Shown here: piece after piece, positions 8,847 to 16,643 of the stretch
How positions within the stretch are numbered: the first letter of the stretch is position 1
Layout: each line of letters begins with the position of its first letter
Assembly (NCBI GenBank): GCA_023231005.1
Contig: JALNWG010000009.1
Span: 44,886-108,885, forward strand
DNA length: 64,000 nucleotides
Direction: 5' to 3'
Source: Bacteroidales bacterium
GTDB lineage: Bacteria > Bacteroidota > Bacteroidia > Bacteroidales > FEN-979
Notes under the pieces: model-generated
The model's database searches: none
What the model was told of the DNA's origin: nothing
The model's input: the letters and a program-made list of their open reading frames with translations, nothing else
Position numbers and translations under genes: made by a program

Positions 8847-9596
8847 TTACATATTCAATACCTGTTTTAATAATTTGTATCCACTAGTACTAGCTCTCAA
8901 CTTTGTCCCGTTTTTTAATATTACAGCATATGTTTCTTTATCATAATATTCTATCCGGTCAATAAATTTTGCATTGACGATAAAAGATCGATGGATACGG
9001 ATGAATTGGGAAGGATCAAGATGGATTTCAAAGTACTTCATGGTCTTTTCCTTCAGATGCTTAGCATCAGAGGTATGCAACATAACATAATCCCCTTCCG
9101 CCTCCATAAAAAATATATCATCAACCGGAACAACACTGACTTTATGTCGAGATTTTACTGCGATTCGTTGTAAGTATTCGGGATTTTCATCCAGAGATTT
9201 CACCAAATTTTCAACCTGAGCATTGGGTTTAATATCTTTTCCCACCATTGCCAGCGCTTTTTGTACCGATTGCACAAACCTTTCCTTTGAATACGGCTTT
9301 AGCAGGTAGTCGATGGCATTCATCTCAAATGCTTTAAGGGCATATTGATCGTATGCGGTGCTGAATATGATCAAGGGAGGGTGCTCCAATAACTCAAGCA
9401 ATTCCAACCCAGTCAACCTTGGCATTTGTACATCGAGAAAAACCAGATCAGGTTTTAATTCTTGAATGGCCTTCAATCCGCTGAAACCATCGGAGTATTC
9501 ACCAATTATTGTTATGTTTTCAAAATCCTTTAAATAGTGTTTAATTACATCCCTGGCGGGTTGCTCATCATCTATAAGAAGGGTACGAATACTCAT
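8847..9596 (-). CDS. LytTR-family response regulator
   Basis: This 249-residue two-component response regulator has an N-terminal receiver domain with acidic pair D9/D10, phospho-acceptor D55 (LVFLDVQMP) and K100 (YLLKP). A C-terminal LytTR DNA-binding domain (about 145-249) contains the typical IHRSFIVNAKFIDRIE and GTKLRAS segments. It should be phosphorylated by the LytS-type kinase encoded just upstream: the kinase TGA and regulator ATG overlap (ATGA). Targets are unknown, but the envelope-protein genes immediately downstream are the obvious candidates. Confidence 0.93.
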   Translation of the reverse strand: MSIRTLLIDDEQPARDVIKHYLKDFENITIIGEYSDGFSGLKAIQELKPDLVFLDVQMPRLTGLELLELLEHPPLIIFSTAYDQYALKAFEMNAIDYLLKPYSKERFVQSVQKALAMVGKDIKPNAQVENLVKSLDENPEYLQRIAVKSRHKVSVVPVDDIFFMEAEGDYVMLHTSDAKHLKEKTMKYFEIHLDPSQFIRIHRSFIVNAKFIDRIEYYDKETYAVILKNGTKLRASTSGYKLLKQVLNM

Positions 9597-10672
9597 TGAA
9601 TAGATTTCTTTTCCGGTTTATCAATATTTGGTAAGGTCAAATATACAAAGAATTTGTTACCCTCGACAGAAGTTTTAAGTAATTGTTTTGCATGATAAAG
9701 TAGCCGTAAACGTTCCCGAATATTATTCAGGCCTAGTCCAGTTCCTTTCCGCGCATGGGCATTTGGATCGAAATCATTCCGGATCTTGATTTCCATACAA
9801 CAATCATCCGAGTTACAATCCATGGTAATATTCACTTGCTCTGTACTCTCATATACTCCGTGTTTGATGGCATTCTCAAACAATGGTTGCAACAACATCG
9901 GAGGAATCTTATAATTTTGACAACGCTCATCGAGGTTAAAAGAGAATTGAAGTTTGTCGCCAAATCTGACTTTTTCAATTTCGAGATATCTTTTAATATT
10001 GGCAATTTCATTCGAAAATGTAGTAAATTGGTTGATGTTGGAAGAAACGGAATAGCGAAGAAAATCTGAAAGTTTGATCACCATTTCCCTGGCTTTTTCG
10101 GGATTGGTAATTGTAAGGGAGCTTATCGAATTCAGACTGTTGAATAAAAAGTGAGGATTTATCTGTGATTTAAGCATGTTTAATTCGGTCTCCTTCAATA
10201 ATTCTCGCAACCGGGATTCCGATTTGATTTTTTCCTGAAAGTTTTGGTAATAGATATAGAAGTAGTAAGCAAGAGCTAATAAAACATAAAATACCGATCC
10301 GCTAAAAATTCTGTTAGGAATGGAGTTCAATAAAAAAGTCAGATAATTTTTATCATCCTGAAACAGTACACTAAGAATTGTATAAGATGCGCCAGTCCAT
10401 ACAACTAGAGAAATGGTAAGAAAAGCAAGATGGTTAAGAATTACATTCCCAATGTTTTTTTGGTCAGGAGTAGAATATCTTGCAACATACCACAATGTTA
10501 TACCAATTCCGCAAAAAATGGAATTAAACACGAGACTGTCGGCCAAAGAAATTTCAATGGGAAAAAGATAGGCAAAATAGTAAATGGAAAAGTGGACCCC
10601 CATAATGAGGATCCACAAACCAAAATAAACGGAAACAGATTTTTTATCTATAAAAACAGGATGTACCATCAA
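9593..10672 (-). CDS. LytS/YehU-type sensor histidine kinase (His_kinase family)
   Basis: This 359-residue membrane kinase has four predicted hydrophobic segments in residues 1-145 with very short loops and no separate periplasmic sensor domain. A short coiled linker precedes the His_kinase domain with phospho-acceptor H174 in SQINPHFLFNSL and an ATPase domain with N-box PLFENAIKHG and G-box GTGLGLNNI. Lacking an obvious sensor domain, it may read the membrane itself or a partner protein. The LiaF-like protein encoded 15 bases upstream is the natural candidate. It is translationally coupled to the LytTR regulator. Confidence 0.93.
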   Translation of the reverse strand: MMVHPVFIDKKSVSVYFGLWILIMGVHFSIYYFAYLFPIEISLADSLVFNSIFCGIGITLWYVARYSTPDQKNIGNVILNHLAFLTISLVVWTGASYTILSVLFQDDKNYLTFLLNSIPNRIFSGSVFYVLLALAYYFYIYYQNFQEKIKSESRLRELLKETELNMLKSQINPHFLFNSLNSISSLTITNPEKAREMVIKLSDFLRYSVSSNINQFTTFSNEIANIKRYLEIEKVRFGDKLQFSFNLDERCQNYKIPPMLLQPLFENAIKHGVYESTEQVNITMDCNSDDCCMEIKIRNDFDPNAHARKGTGLGLNNIRERLRLLYHAKQLLKTSVEGNKFFVYLTLPNIDKPEKKSIQ

Positions 10673-10687
10673 CTCAATTTAAGTTGT

Positions 10688-11419
10688 TCAAAAGCTTTTT
10701 ATTTCTCCCCCACCAAAGATAGTACTTCCTTTGATAATTAATATTCGTGAAGAATCCTGATTTTCCTTTATATAGGATCGTTTATCTGAAAATCCTCCTA
10801 AAATAGATGTCATTTTCAACTGGATTCTCCAGTCGGGGGGAACAACCAACGTAACACCTCCGAAAATACAATTGATTTCTAATTCACTAACACCCTCGAC
10901 CTGAGTTGCCTGGGTCAAATCCACTTCAGCACCACCAAAAAGACAATTGATATGCCCACCGCGAAAAACCTGATGCATGATTTTTTGTTTTCCTCCACTA
11001 AAAATGTTTTCCTCATGGATATATCCTTCATCCAGCGTTTGATTTGATTGAGAAATGCCAGCGTGATAAGGATGATGAGGCATCTTTCGGAAAAGCATCA
11101 GCACTCCGATTCCAATTAAAATAACCGGCCAAAACAAGTGCCATACATCAAAGGGAAGATTAAAAATCCTGGGTAAAATAAAAATTCCGCCAATTAAAAT
11201 AAGAATGGTACCCGGTATTCGGCTTTCATTATTGAAGAGACTTATTAAACCGATACCGATCAGCAGCATTTGCCAGGAGATAAGAATATGATGTAATTCA
11301 TAAGGTAAGACCCTGGTATTAACAAGCAACAAAAGCAAGCCGGCGATGATAACGATCACGCCAACGGTATATTTTTTCGTCTGGTGCCTGTTCCCATGAT
11401 GATCTCCGTGAGGTTCCAT
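10688..11419 (-). CDS. LiaF-like membrane protein (DUF5668 / cell-wall-active antibiotic response domain)
   Basis: This is a 243-residue protein with a His-rich cytosolic N-terminus, four hydrophobic segments (about residues 15-110) and a C-terminal soluble domain. That domain contains Gly-Gly turns (GGHINCLFGGAEVDL, INCIFGGVTLVVP) typical of LiaF/DUF2154-like beta-helical domains. In Firmicutes LiaF restrains the LiaRS envelope-stress kinase. Here the gene sits 15 bases before a LytS-type kinase, suggesting the same logic with a different kinase class. I chose the ATG at 11419 over one 13 codons upstream because a TAnnTTTG promoter element (11456-11463) overlaps the longer start. Confidence 0.82.
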   Translation of the reverse strand: MEPHGDHHGNRHQTKKYTVGVIVIIAGLLLLLVNTRVLPYELHHILISWQMLLIGIGLISLFNNESRIPGTILILIGGIFILPRIFNLPFDVWHLFWPVILIGIGVLMLFRKMPHHPYHAGISQSNQTLDEGYIHEENIFSGGKQKIMHQVFRGGHINCLFGGAEVDLTQATQVEGVSELEINCIFGGVTLVVPPDWRIQLKMTSILGGFSDKRSYIKENQDSSRILIIKGSTIFGGGEIKSF

Positions 11420-11455
11420 AATTTTATGTTTTATTGAGTGTTTTTGATGATGAAG

Positions 11456-11463
11456 CAAAAATA
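11456..11463 (-). promoter_or_regulatory. -7 promoter element for the LiaF-like/kinase/regulator operon
   Basis: The minus strand reads TATTTTTG, a full match to TAnnTTTG, 36 bases before the chosen start at 11419. No clear TTG was seen at the expected upstream distance. Confidence 0.5.
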
Positions 11464-11545
11464 GGTCATAACAGATTTTATAGTAAGGGGAAATCGGCAG
11501 GACACGGTAAAATCCCGATGAAAGCCGTCATTTGCTGTCAAATCG

Positions 11546-12850
11546 TTAAAAAACTTCTTGTGCTTGTAAATAGAATCCATCGGATTGCTGTCCCAGACCG
11601 AAATCAATCAACAAATTTGTCCTGTCATTTTTCCCAATCATGATCCTAAGTCCAAACCCAGCACCAGGTTTCAGGAATCCAAATAATGGAATTTTCCTTT
11701 CACGATTCGAGGCTGTGGTAAAATTAGCAAATATTACACCTCCCAAAATCTTTGAACAGGGAGAAATTGGAAACCGGTATTCCACTTCTCCATAAACAAA
11801 ATCCTCGCCTCGCCAACGTCCTTGGGCATACCCTCTTCCGGAGGAATTCATCTGATCAAATCCGTTGGACATAAGATCTAAGAAAGGTATATTGCCACTA
11901 ACAACAAAACTTCCATAAACCCAAAATGCCAACAAATTACGAGGAACACGTTTTGACAAACCAATATAAGTACGAAACTCAGTCCACAGTATAGAACCCT
12001 CCTGACTGCTACCCAGCCATTGGGTATTATATCTGTAATTTATATTGACATAGATTCCCCGGTAGGCATTGATAATATTATCCCGTGAATCGTAAGCGAA
12101 ATTTAAGCTCAATCCGGATGAAATATACTGTTTAGGATCAAATCCATTGATCATGGAATAGGCATAATGCGGAGTAATCGTATAACCAAGACTATCTGTA
12201 TTCAAGGATAGATCCTCAATGTCGTAATGTGCATCCAAATGATAACCCATTCCGACATAAAAATTACCAGTAACCGCCCGGGATAATACATTATGAAATT
12301 TTACCCAATTATAATGCATGGGAAAATCTTCCTGAACTTCAATATAGCCAGCAGGGTCATTGGGCGACTCTGAAAGGTGAGATACATATCCAGGCCCAGT
12401 TCCCAAGGGATAGGTTGATAGCCGATATAAATATAACCGCCAATCGGTCTGGGCAAACCACAGGTTCCGATCCAAAAAAATATTTGTTTTTACTTGAAAA
12501 ATCATCTGTTTCATGGTTGTAAGCATCAAACTGGCTACTCCCGCAGACAATTTTGTTTCAGGATGGTTTTTCATCAACCAGGACAATGTAGCTCCAGCAC
12601 CAAATTGAAATCCGGTAGCAGGAGAAAGACCAATTACGGGAAGGATGATTGCACTAACCCGACGGGAAGGAATTTCCGGATTAAAAGATTTTTTTTTCCA
12701 AATCAGATCAAAAACATCCTGTTGAGGACATATTGTATTGATGGTCGAAGAATCATGTGCAATTTTCCCGGGGGATTCTTGCGCCTTTACATTGGGAATT
12801 AGGCTAAGAGCAATGAAAATGAAAATAAACCTGAGTTGCACATGCTTCAT
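11546..12850 (-). CDS. BamA/D15-family outer-membrane barrel protein (surface antigen type)
   Basis: This 434-residue protein has a signal peptide (cleavage near VKAQ) and no POTRA repeats. After about 60 residues it enters a D15/Omp85-like 16-strand barrel region: LPVIGLSPATGFQFGAG at the start, an internal RGYAQGRWRG motif resembling the conserved RGY/RGF substrate-recognition loop of Omp85 proteins, then YGEVEYRFPI. It ends in aromatic Phe. POTRA-less Omp85-like proteins are common in Bacteroidota and their roles are mostly unknown. It is transcribed divergently from dapF, with facing -7 elements at 12858-12865 and 12890-12897. Confidence 0.85.
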   Translation of the reverse strand: MKHVQLRFIFIFIALSLIPNVKAQESPGKIAHDSSTINTICPQQDVFDLIWKKKSFNPEIPSRRVSAIILPVIGLSPATGFQFGAGATLSWLMKNHPETKLSAGVASLMLTTMKQMIFQVKTNIFLDRNLWFAQTDWRLYLYRLSTYPLGTGPGYVSHLSESPNDPAGYIEVQEDFPMHYNWVKFHNVLSRAVTGNFYVGMGYHLDAHYDIEDLSLNTDSLGYTITPHYAYSMINGFDPKQYISSGLSLNFAYDSRDNIINAYRGIYVNINYRYNTQWLGSSQEGSILWTEFRTYIGLSKRVPRNLLAFWVYGSFVVSGNIPFLDLMSNGFDQMNSSGRGYAQGRWRGEDFVYGEVEYRFPISPCSKILGGVIFANFTTASNRERKIPLFGFLKPGAGFGLRIMIGKNDRTNLLIDFGLGQQSDGFYLQAQEVF

Positions 12851-12857
12851 TGGGATC

Positions 12858-12865
12858 CAAAAGTA
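12858..12865 (-). promoter_or_regulatory. -7 promoter element for the D15-type barrel gene
   Basis: The minus strand reads TACTTTTG, a full match to TAnnTTTG, only 8 bases before the start codon at 12850, implying a very short or absent leader. It is divergent from the dapF element. Confidence 0.5.
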
Positions 12866-12889
12866 GTAAATTAATTAATTGGTTTTCGT

Positions 12890-12897
12890 TAGTTTTG
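12890..12897 (+). promoter_or_regulatory. -7 promoter element for the dapF operon
   Basis: TAGTTTTG on the plus strand fits TAnnTTTG and lies 13 bases before the dapF ATG at 12911. No TTG box is visible at the expected spacing. Confidence 0.5.
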
Positions 12898-12910
12898 CAG
12901 ACTAAATGAA

Positions 12911-13702
12911 ATGATGAAACTAGAGTTTTATAAATATCATGGAACGGGAAATGATTTCATTCTCATCGATAACCGATTGAACGAATATGCATTAACCACT
13001 GCTCAAATCACTTTTCTCTGCGATCGGCATCGAGGTATAGGAGCGGATGGATTGATGTTATTCAACATCAATCAGGGATATGATTTTGGCATGAGGTACT
13101 TTAATTCTGATGGAAACGAAAGTACCATGTGTGGTAACGGAGGCCGGTGTATGACTGCATTGGCAATGAATCTGGGAATTGGATCTCAGCGGATGCGGTT
13201 TCATGCCATAGATGGTGAACATGAAGCATTTATTCTTTGGAAAAAAGGCAATGATGCCATGGTCCGGCTTAAAATGAACGACACAAAAATTGATCGCCAA
13301 TATCCAGATGGAATTTTTTTAAATACCGGGTCACCGCATTTTGTTCATCCTACAACCGGTGTTGAGATCAAAGATGTGTTATCGGACGGACGAAGTCTTC
13401 GATATGACCCCCGGTTTGCATCTGGAGGTACAAATGTTGATTTTGTTGAGCAACACACGGATTCACTTTATGTACGGTCGTACGAGCGAGGAGTGGAAAG
13501 CGAAACACTTTCCTGTGGCACCGGCGTAACTGCAGCTGCCCTTGCAACCGCTTTTTTGAACCCTGACAATCCTGGTATGTACCATATTAAAACGCCAGGA
13601 GGCCTGTTGCAAGTAACATTCAAACAATCAGGTTCATTTTTCTCCGAGATATGGTTGCAAGGTCCGGCTACCTTTGTTTTTGCATCATCAATTGAAATTT
13701 GA
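12911..13702 (+). CDS. dapF: diaminopimelate epimerase
   Basis: This 263-residue cytoplasmic cofactor-free epimerase interconverts LL- and meso-diaminopimelate, supplying lysine and the peptidoglycan cross-linking residue. It has the N-terminal KYHGTGNDFILID, the first catalytic cysteine C74 in MCGNGGRC and the second C202 in ETLSCGTGVTAA, both intact. The length is usual for the family. It heads a plus-strand run (GNAT, mltG, DUF2279, small membrane protein, NAD(P)HX repair, HD) with gaps under 50 bases or overlaps. Its presence implies DAP-type peptidoglycan, consistent with mpl later in the window. A start one codon downstream (MKLEF) is possible. Confidence 0.97.
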   Translation: MMKLEFYKYHGTGNDFILIDNRLNEYALTTAQITFLCDRHRGIGADGLMLFNINQGYDFGMRYFNSDGNESTMCGNGGRCMTALAMNLGIGSQRMRFHAIDGEHEAFILWKKGNDAMVRLKMNDTKIDRQYPDGIFLNTGSPHFVHPTTGVEIKDVLSDGRSLRYDPRFASGGTNVDFVEQHTDSLYVRSYERGVESETLSCGTGVTAAALATAFLNPDNPGMYHIKTPGGLLQVTFKQSGSFFSEIWLQGPATFVFASSIEI

Positions 13703-13726
13703 CATTTTTTACAGTATATTTAAGGC

Positions 13727-14269
13727 ATGACATTAAATTATTTATCCGGGCAAAATCTTCGTTTACGAGCACTTGAACCAGCCGACATTCAATTGCTATT
13801 TGAATGGGAAAATGATACGACGATATGGCAGGTGAGTAATACGCTTACTCCTTTTTCCAGATATCAACTTGAAGAGTATGTATTAAATGGCAATCAGGAT
13901 CTTTTTACGGTACGGCAATTGCGACTTATGATCGACCGGACACCCGGACAGAAAATTGAGACCATTGGCACCGTGGATCTTTTTGATTTTGATCCGTATC
14001 ATTTACGGGCTGGCGTAGGGATCATGATTCAGGAAAGATCCCGAAACCGGGGATTCGCTCGTGAAGCAATGCAGATCCTGATCCGATATGCATTTGAAAA
14101 GCTCCATTTGCACCAACTTTTTTGCAACATTTCGTCCGATAATGAAGAGAGTAAGGGTTTGTTCACAAGCCTGGGGTTTTCCCGGTGCGGAATAAAGAAA
14201 GATTGGATTAATACAGGAAAAGGATGGGATGATGAATGGATGTATCAACTCATAGACAACCATGAATAA
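13727..14269 (+). CDS. GNAT-family N-acetyltransferase (RimJ/RimL-like)
   Basis: This 180-residue protein has the GNAT fold of the RimL/SpeG branch: LRLRALEPADIQLLFEWEND at the N-terminus, an acetyl-CoA-binding region around EAMQILIRYAFEKL with the preceding RNRGFA turn, and the typical NxxSxGLF-like NEESKGLFTSLGF. It transfers acetyl from acetyl-CoA to an amine. The acceptor (protein N-terminus, polyamine or amino sugar) cannot be told. It overlaps the start of mltG by 8 bases, so translation is coupled. Confidence 0.88.
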   Translation: MTLNYLSGQNLRLRALEPADIQLLFEWENDTTIWQVSNTLTPFSRYQLEEYVLNGNQDLFTVRQLRLMIDRTPGQKIETIGTVDLFDFDPYHLRAGVGIMIQERSRNRGFAREAMQILIRYAFEKLHLHQLFCNISSDNEESKGLFTSLGFSRCGIKKDWINTGKGWDDEWMYQLIDNHE

Positions 14270-15314
14270 TCGAAGGGACCGTTTCAGCGATAGTATTGCC
14301 TATATTCTTCCGGGATTGGTTTTGCTTATTTCTGTATTTGCACTTATTCGTTTTTACTTATTAAAAACGGAAAGCATGATTGATTTGAAAAGCAAAGAAA
14401 CAGCCTATTTATATATTCCCACGCGATCTGACTTCCGCATGGTAAAACTTAGATTGCAACAATCGGGATATCTCAGGGATCCGGGTGCATTTGAGTGGCT
14501 CGCACGCCGGAAAAAATATACAGAAAAAGTAAAACCAGGCCGATACAAGTTACGTAATGGAATGAAAAACAATGAGCTTGTCAATCTTTTACGCATGGGA
14601 AAGCAGGATCCGGTACGAGTAATTTTTCAGAATATCAGGACCCCTGAAGATCTTGCAGGAAAAATCGGTCATTTCCTTGAAGTAGATTCTTCCGCATTAA
14701 TACAATTATTTAATGATCCTGTTTTTTTACATCGATATGGATTGGCTCCTTCAACAGTCTTCCTCTATTTTATTCCCAACACATACGAATTTTTTTGGAA
14801 TACATCAGGAGAAGAATTATTTGAAAGAATGAAACTGGAATCAGGTAAGTTCTGGAGTAATGATCGTCGGCTTCTTGCGGATTCATTGAATTTAACGATT
14901 GCGGAAGTTGTTACGTTGGCATCCATTGTTGAAAAAGAATCCAATAAAAATGATGAAAAACAGTGTATTGCCGGGGTTTATTACAATCGATTACGAAAGA
15001 ATATGCCCCTTCAAGCCGATCCTACTGTAATTTTCGCATGGAAAGATTTTTCCATTAAGAGGGTTTTGCAAAGGCACCTGGAAATAAAATCGCCTTATAA
15101 TACATACCTTCAAACCGGTCTGCCTCCCGGACCAATCTGCCTGCCATCAATTGTTACAGTGGATGCAGTACTCCATTTGCAGCATCATGATTACCTTTAT
15201 TTTTGTGCCAGGGAGGATTTATCGGGCTATCATAATTTTGCCTCAACTCTTGCACAGCATACCCGTAACGCGAAAAAATACCAGAATGCCCTGAATTTAT
15301 TGAATATTAAATAA
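14262..15314 (+). CDS. mltG: endolytic murein transglycosylase MltG (YceG-like)
   Basis: This 350-residue protein has one N-terminal membrane anchor (about residues 13-34) and a LysM-like/YceG periplasmic domain. The conserved catalytic segment LASIVEKESNKNDE (219-232) holds the essential Glu, followed by VYYNRLRKNMPLQADPTV, a YceG hallmark. It cleaves nascent glycan strands in the periplasm and is thought to set glycan length during elongation. It overlaps the GNAT upstream by 8 bases, and the DUF2279 gene begins 6 bases after its stop. A wall role fits the neighbouring dapF. Confidence 0.94.
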   Translation: MNNRRDRFSDSIAYILPGLVLLISVFALIRFYLLKTESMIDLKSKETAYLYIPTRSDFRMVKLRLQQSGYLRDPGAFEWLARRKKYTEKVKPGRYKLRNGMKNNELVNLLRMGKQDPVRVIFQNIRTPEDLAGKIGHFLEVDSSALIQLFNDPVFLHRYGLAPSTVFLYFIPNTYEFFWNTSGEELFERMKLESGKFWSNDRRLLADSLNLTIAEVVTLASIVEKESNKNDEKQCIAGVYYNRLRKNMPLQADPTVIFAWKDFSIKRVLQRHLEIKSPYNTYLQTGLPPGPICLPSIVTVDAVLHLQHHDYLYFCAREDLSGYHNFASTLAQHTRNAKKYQNALNLLNIK

Positions 15315-15320
15315 TACCTC

Positions 15321-16259
15321 ATGAGAAGGCCTGCAATTCAGGGCATTTGTTTATGTATTTTATTGATTTGCCTTTTCTCAAATCAACATGGATGGTGTCA
15401 AAAAAAGGATAGTTTATCATCTGATTCTACCCCGATTAACAAAGACAGACTCACCAAGGTACTTGCAGTTGAAGGAGCTGTTTATTTAGGAACCCTTGGG
15501 GGATTATATTTTGCCTGGTATCAAAACTATCCACAATCAAGTTTTCACCTGTTCAATGATAACGGAGAGTGGATGCAAATGGATAAAATCGCACACACTA
15601 CCACAGCCTATTATATCAGCAGGATTGGTTATGCGACCTACCGTTGGTCAGGACTTAAACCCAAGACCTCCATTTGGTTGGGTGGGGCTTTGGGTTTTGC
15701 CTATATGTTAAATATTGAGATTCTTGACGGGTTCTCCTCCGAATGGGGTTTTTCTTTGGGCGATCTCACTGCCAATACGCTTGGATGCGCTATCTTTATC
15801 GGACAACAATTAGGATGGGATGAACAACGTTTTGTTCTGAAGTATTCTTATCATCCCACTCAATATCCCCCATACCGCCCCGATTTGTTGGGAGATAACA
15901 TAATTCAGAATTTAATAAAAGATTATAACGGAATGACATTTTGGTTATCGGGGAATATTCATTCTTTTCTTCCTGAAGAAAGTAAATTTCCCCGATGGTT
16001 GAATATCGCTTTTGGATATGGAGCGGAAGGGATGACCGGAGCTTATGGCAATACGTTGGATTACAAAGGCAATACGATTCCGGAATTGGACCGGTACCGA
16101 AAGTTCTTTTTTTCAATTGATGTCGACTTGACCAGAATCCGAACCAGATCAAAAGTATTAAAAGGTATTTTTACGGTGCTGAGTTTCATAAAAATTCCTG
16201 CTCCGGCAATAGAATACAATACCCTTGGACAAGTGAAGTTCCATCCCTTTTACTTTTAA
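15321..16259 (+). CDS. DUF2279 (YfiM-like) exported protein
   Basis: This 312-residue exported protein has an N-terminal hydrophobic signal (IQGICLCILLICLF). The DUF2279 domain then shows the conserved MDKIAHTTTAYYIS segment, WLGGALGFAYMLNIEILDGF, and SLGDLTANTLGCAIFIGQQ, a pattern of short glycine-rich hydrophobic helices. The remaining roughly 120 residues are beta-rich (WLNIAFGYGAEGMTGAYG). The family is of unknown function and envelope-associated. It lies directly after mltG on the same transcript, which hints at a wall- or envelope-related role without proving it. Confidence 0.82.
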   Translation: MRRPAIQGICLCILLICLFSNQHGWCQKKDSLSSDSTPINKDRLTKVLAVEGAVYLGTLGGLYFAWYQNYPQSSFHLFNDNGEWMQMDKIAHTTTAYYISRIGYATYRWSGLKPKTSIWLGGALGFAYMLNIEILDGFSSEWGFSLGDLTANTLGCAIFIGQQLGWDEQRFVLKYSYHPTQYPPYRPDLLGDNIIQNLIKDYNGMTFWLSGNIHSFLPEESKFPRWLNIAFGYGAEGMTGAYGNTLDYKGNTIPELDRYRKFFFSIDVDLTRIRTRSKVLKGIFTVLSFIKIPAPAIEYNTLGQVKFHPFYF

Positions 16260-16305
16260 AAAAAAGAATTATCTTTACGTTTTCATTTATTGGTGATAAC
16301 TGATT

Positions 16306-16641
16306 ATGGAAAATCCTTATTTAAATCGTCCTCCCGAGAACTTACCTAATGCGAACGTAATCCTTATTCTTGGGATTTTATCGATCGTTTTTTGTTGGTG
16401 GCATTTTTTATCTTTTGTTGGCATTGCTTTAGGCATTATTGCCCTGATTATGGCAAAAAAGGAGATGTTGATCTATCATGCCCAGCCAGACCGATATTCT
16501 CTGAGTTCTATGAATAATGTAAAAACCGGTAGAACTTGTGCCATTATTGGGTTAATTGTTTCATTGATTGTTTTTCTGTTTGTGATATTGCTTATCATTG
16601 GAGTTATCGCTACTTTTCCTTTCTGGGGAATGACTCATTGA
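16306..16641 (+). CDS. small two-helix membrane protein (CCC-motif/DUF4190-like)
   Basis: This 111-residue protein has a short Pro/Asn-rich cytosolic N-terminus, a hydrophobic hairpin (about residues 18-50), a polar middle segment with tyrosines, and a second long hydrophobic stretch (about 75-107). The layout resembles the DUF4190/'CCC motif' small membrane proteins of Bacteroidota, though the assignment is by pattern only. The function is unknown. It lies 46 bases after the DUF2279 gene, where TATCTTTA (16270-16277) could be a weak internal -7 element. Two bases separate its stop from the next start. Confidence 0.7.
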   Translation: MENPYLNRPPENLPNANVILILGILSIVFCWWHFLSFVGIALGIIALIMAKKEMLIYHAQPDRYSLSSMNNVKTGRTCAIIGLIVSLIVFLFVILLIIGVIATFPFWGMTH

Positions 16642-16643
16642 TT

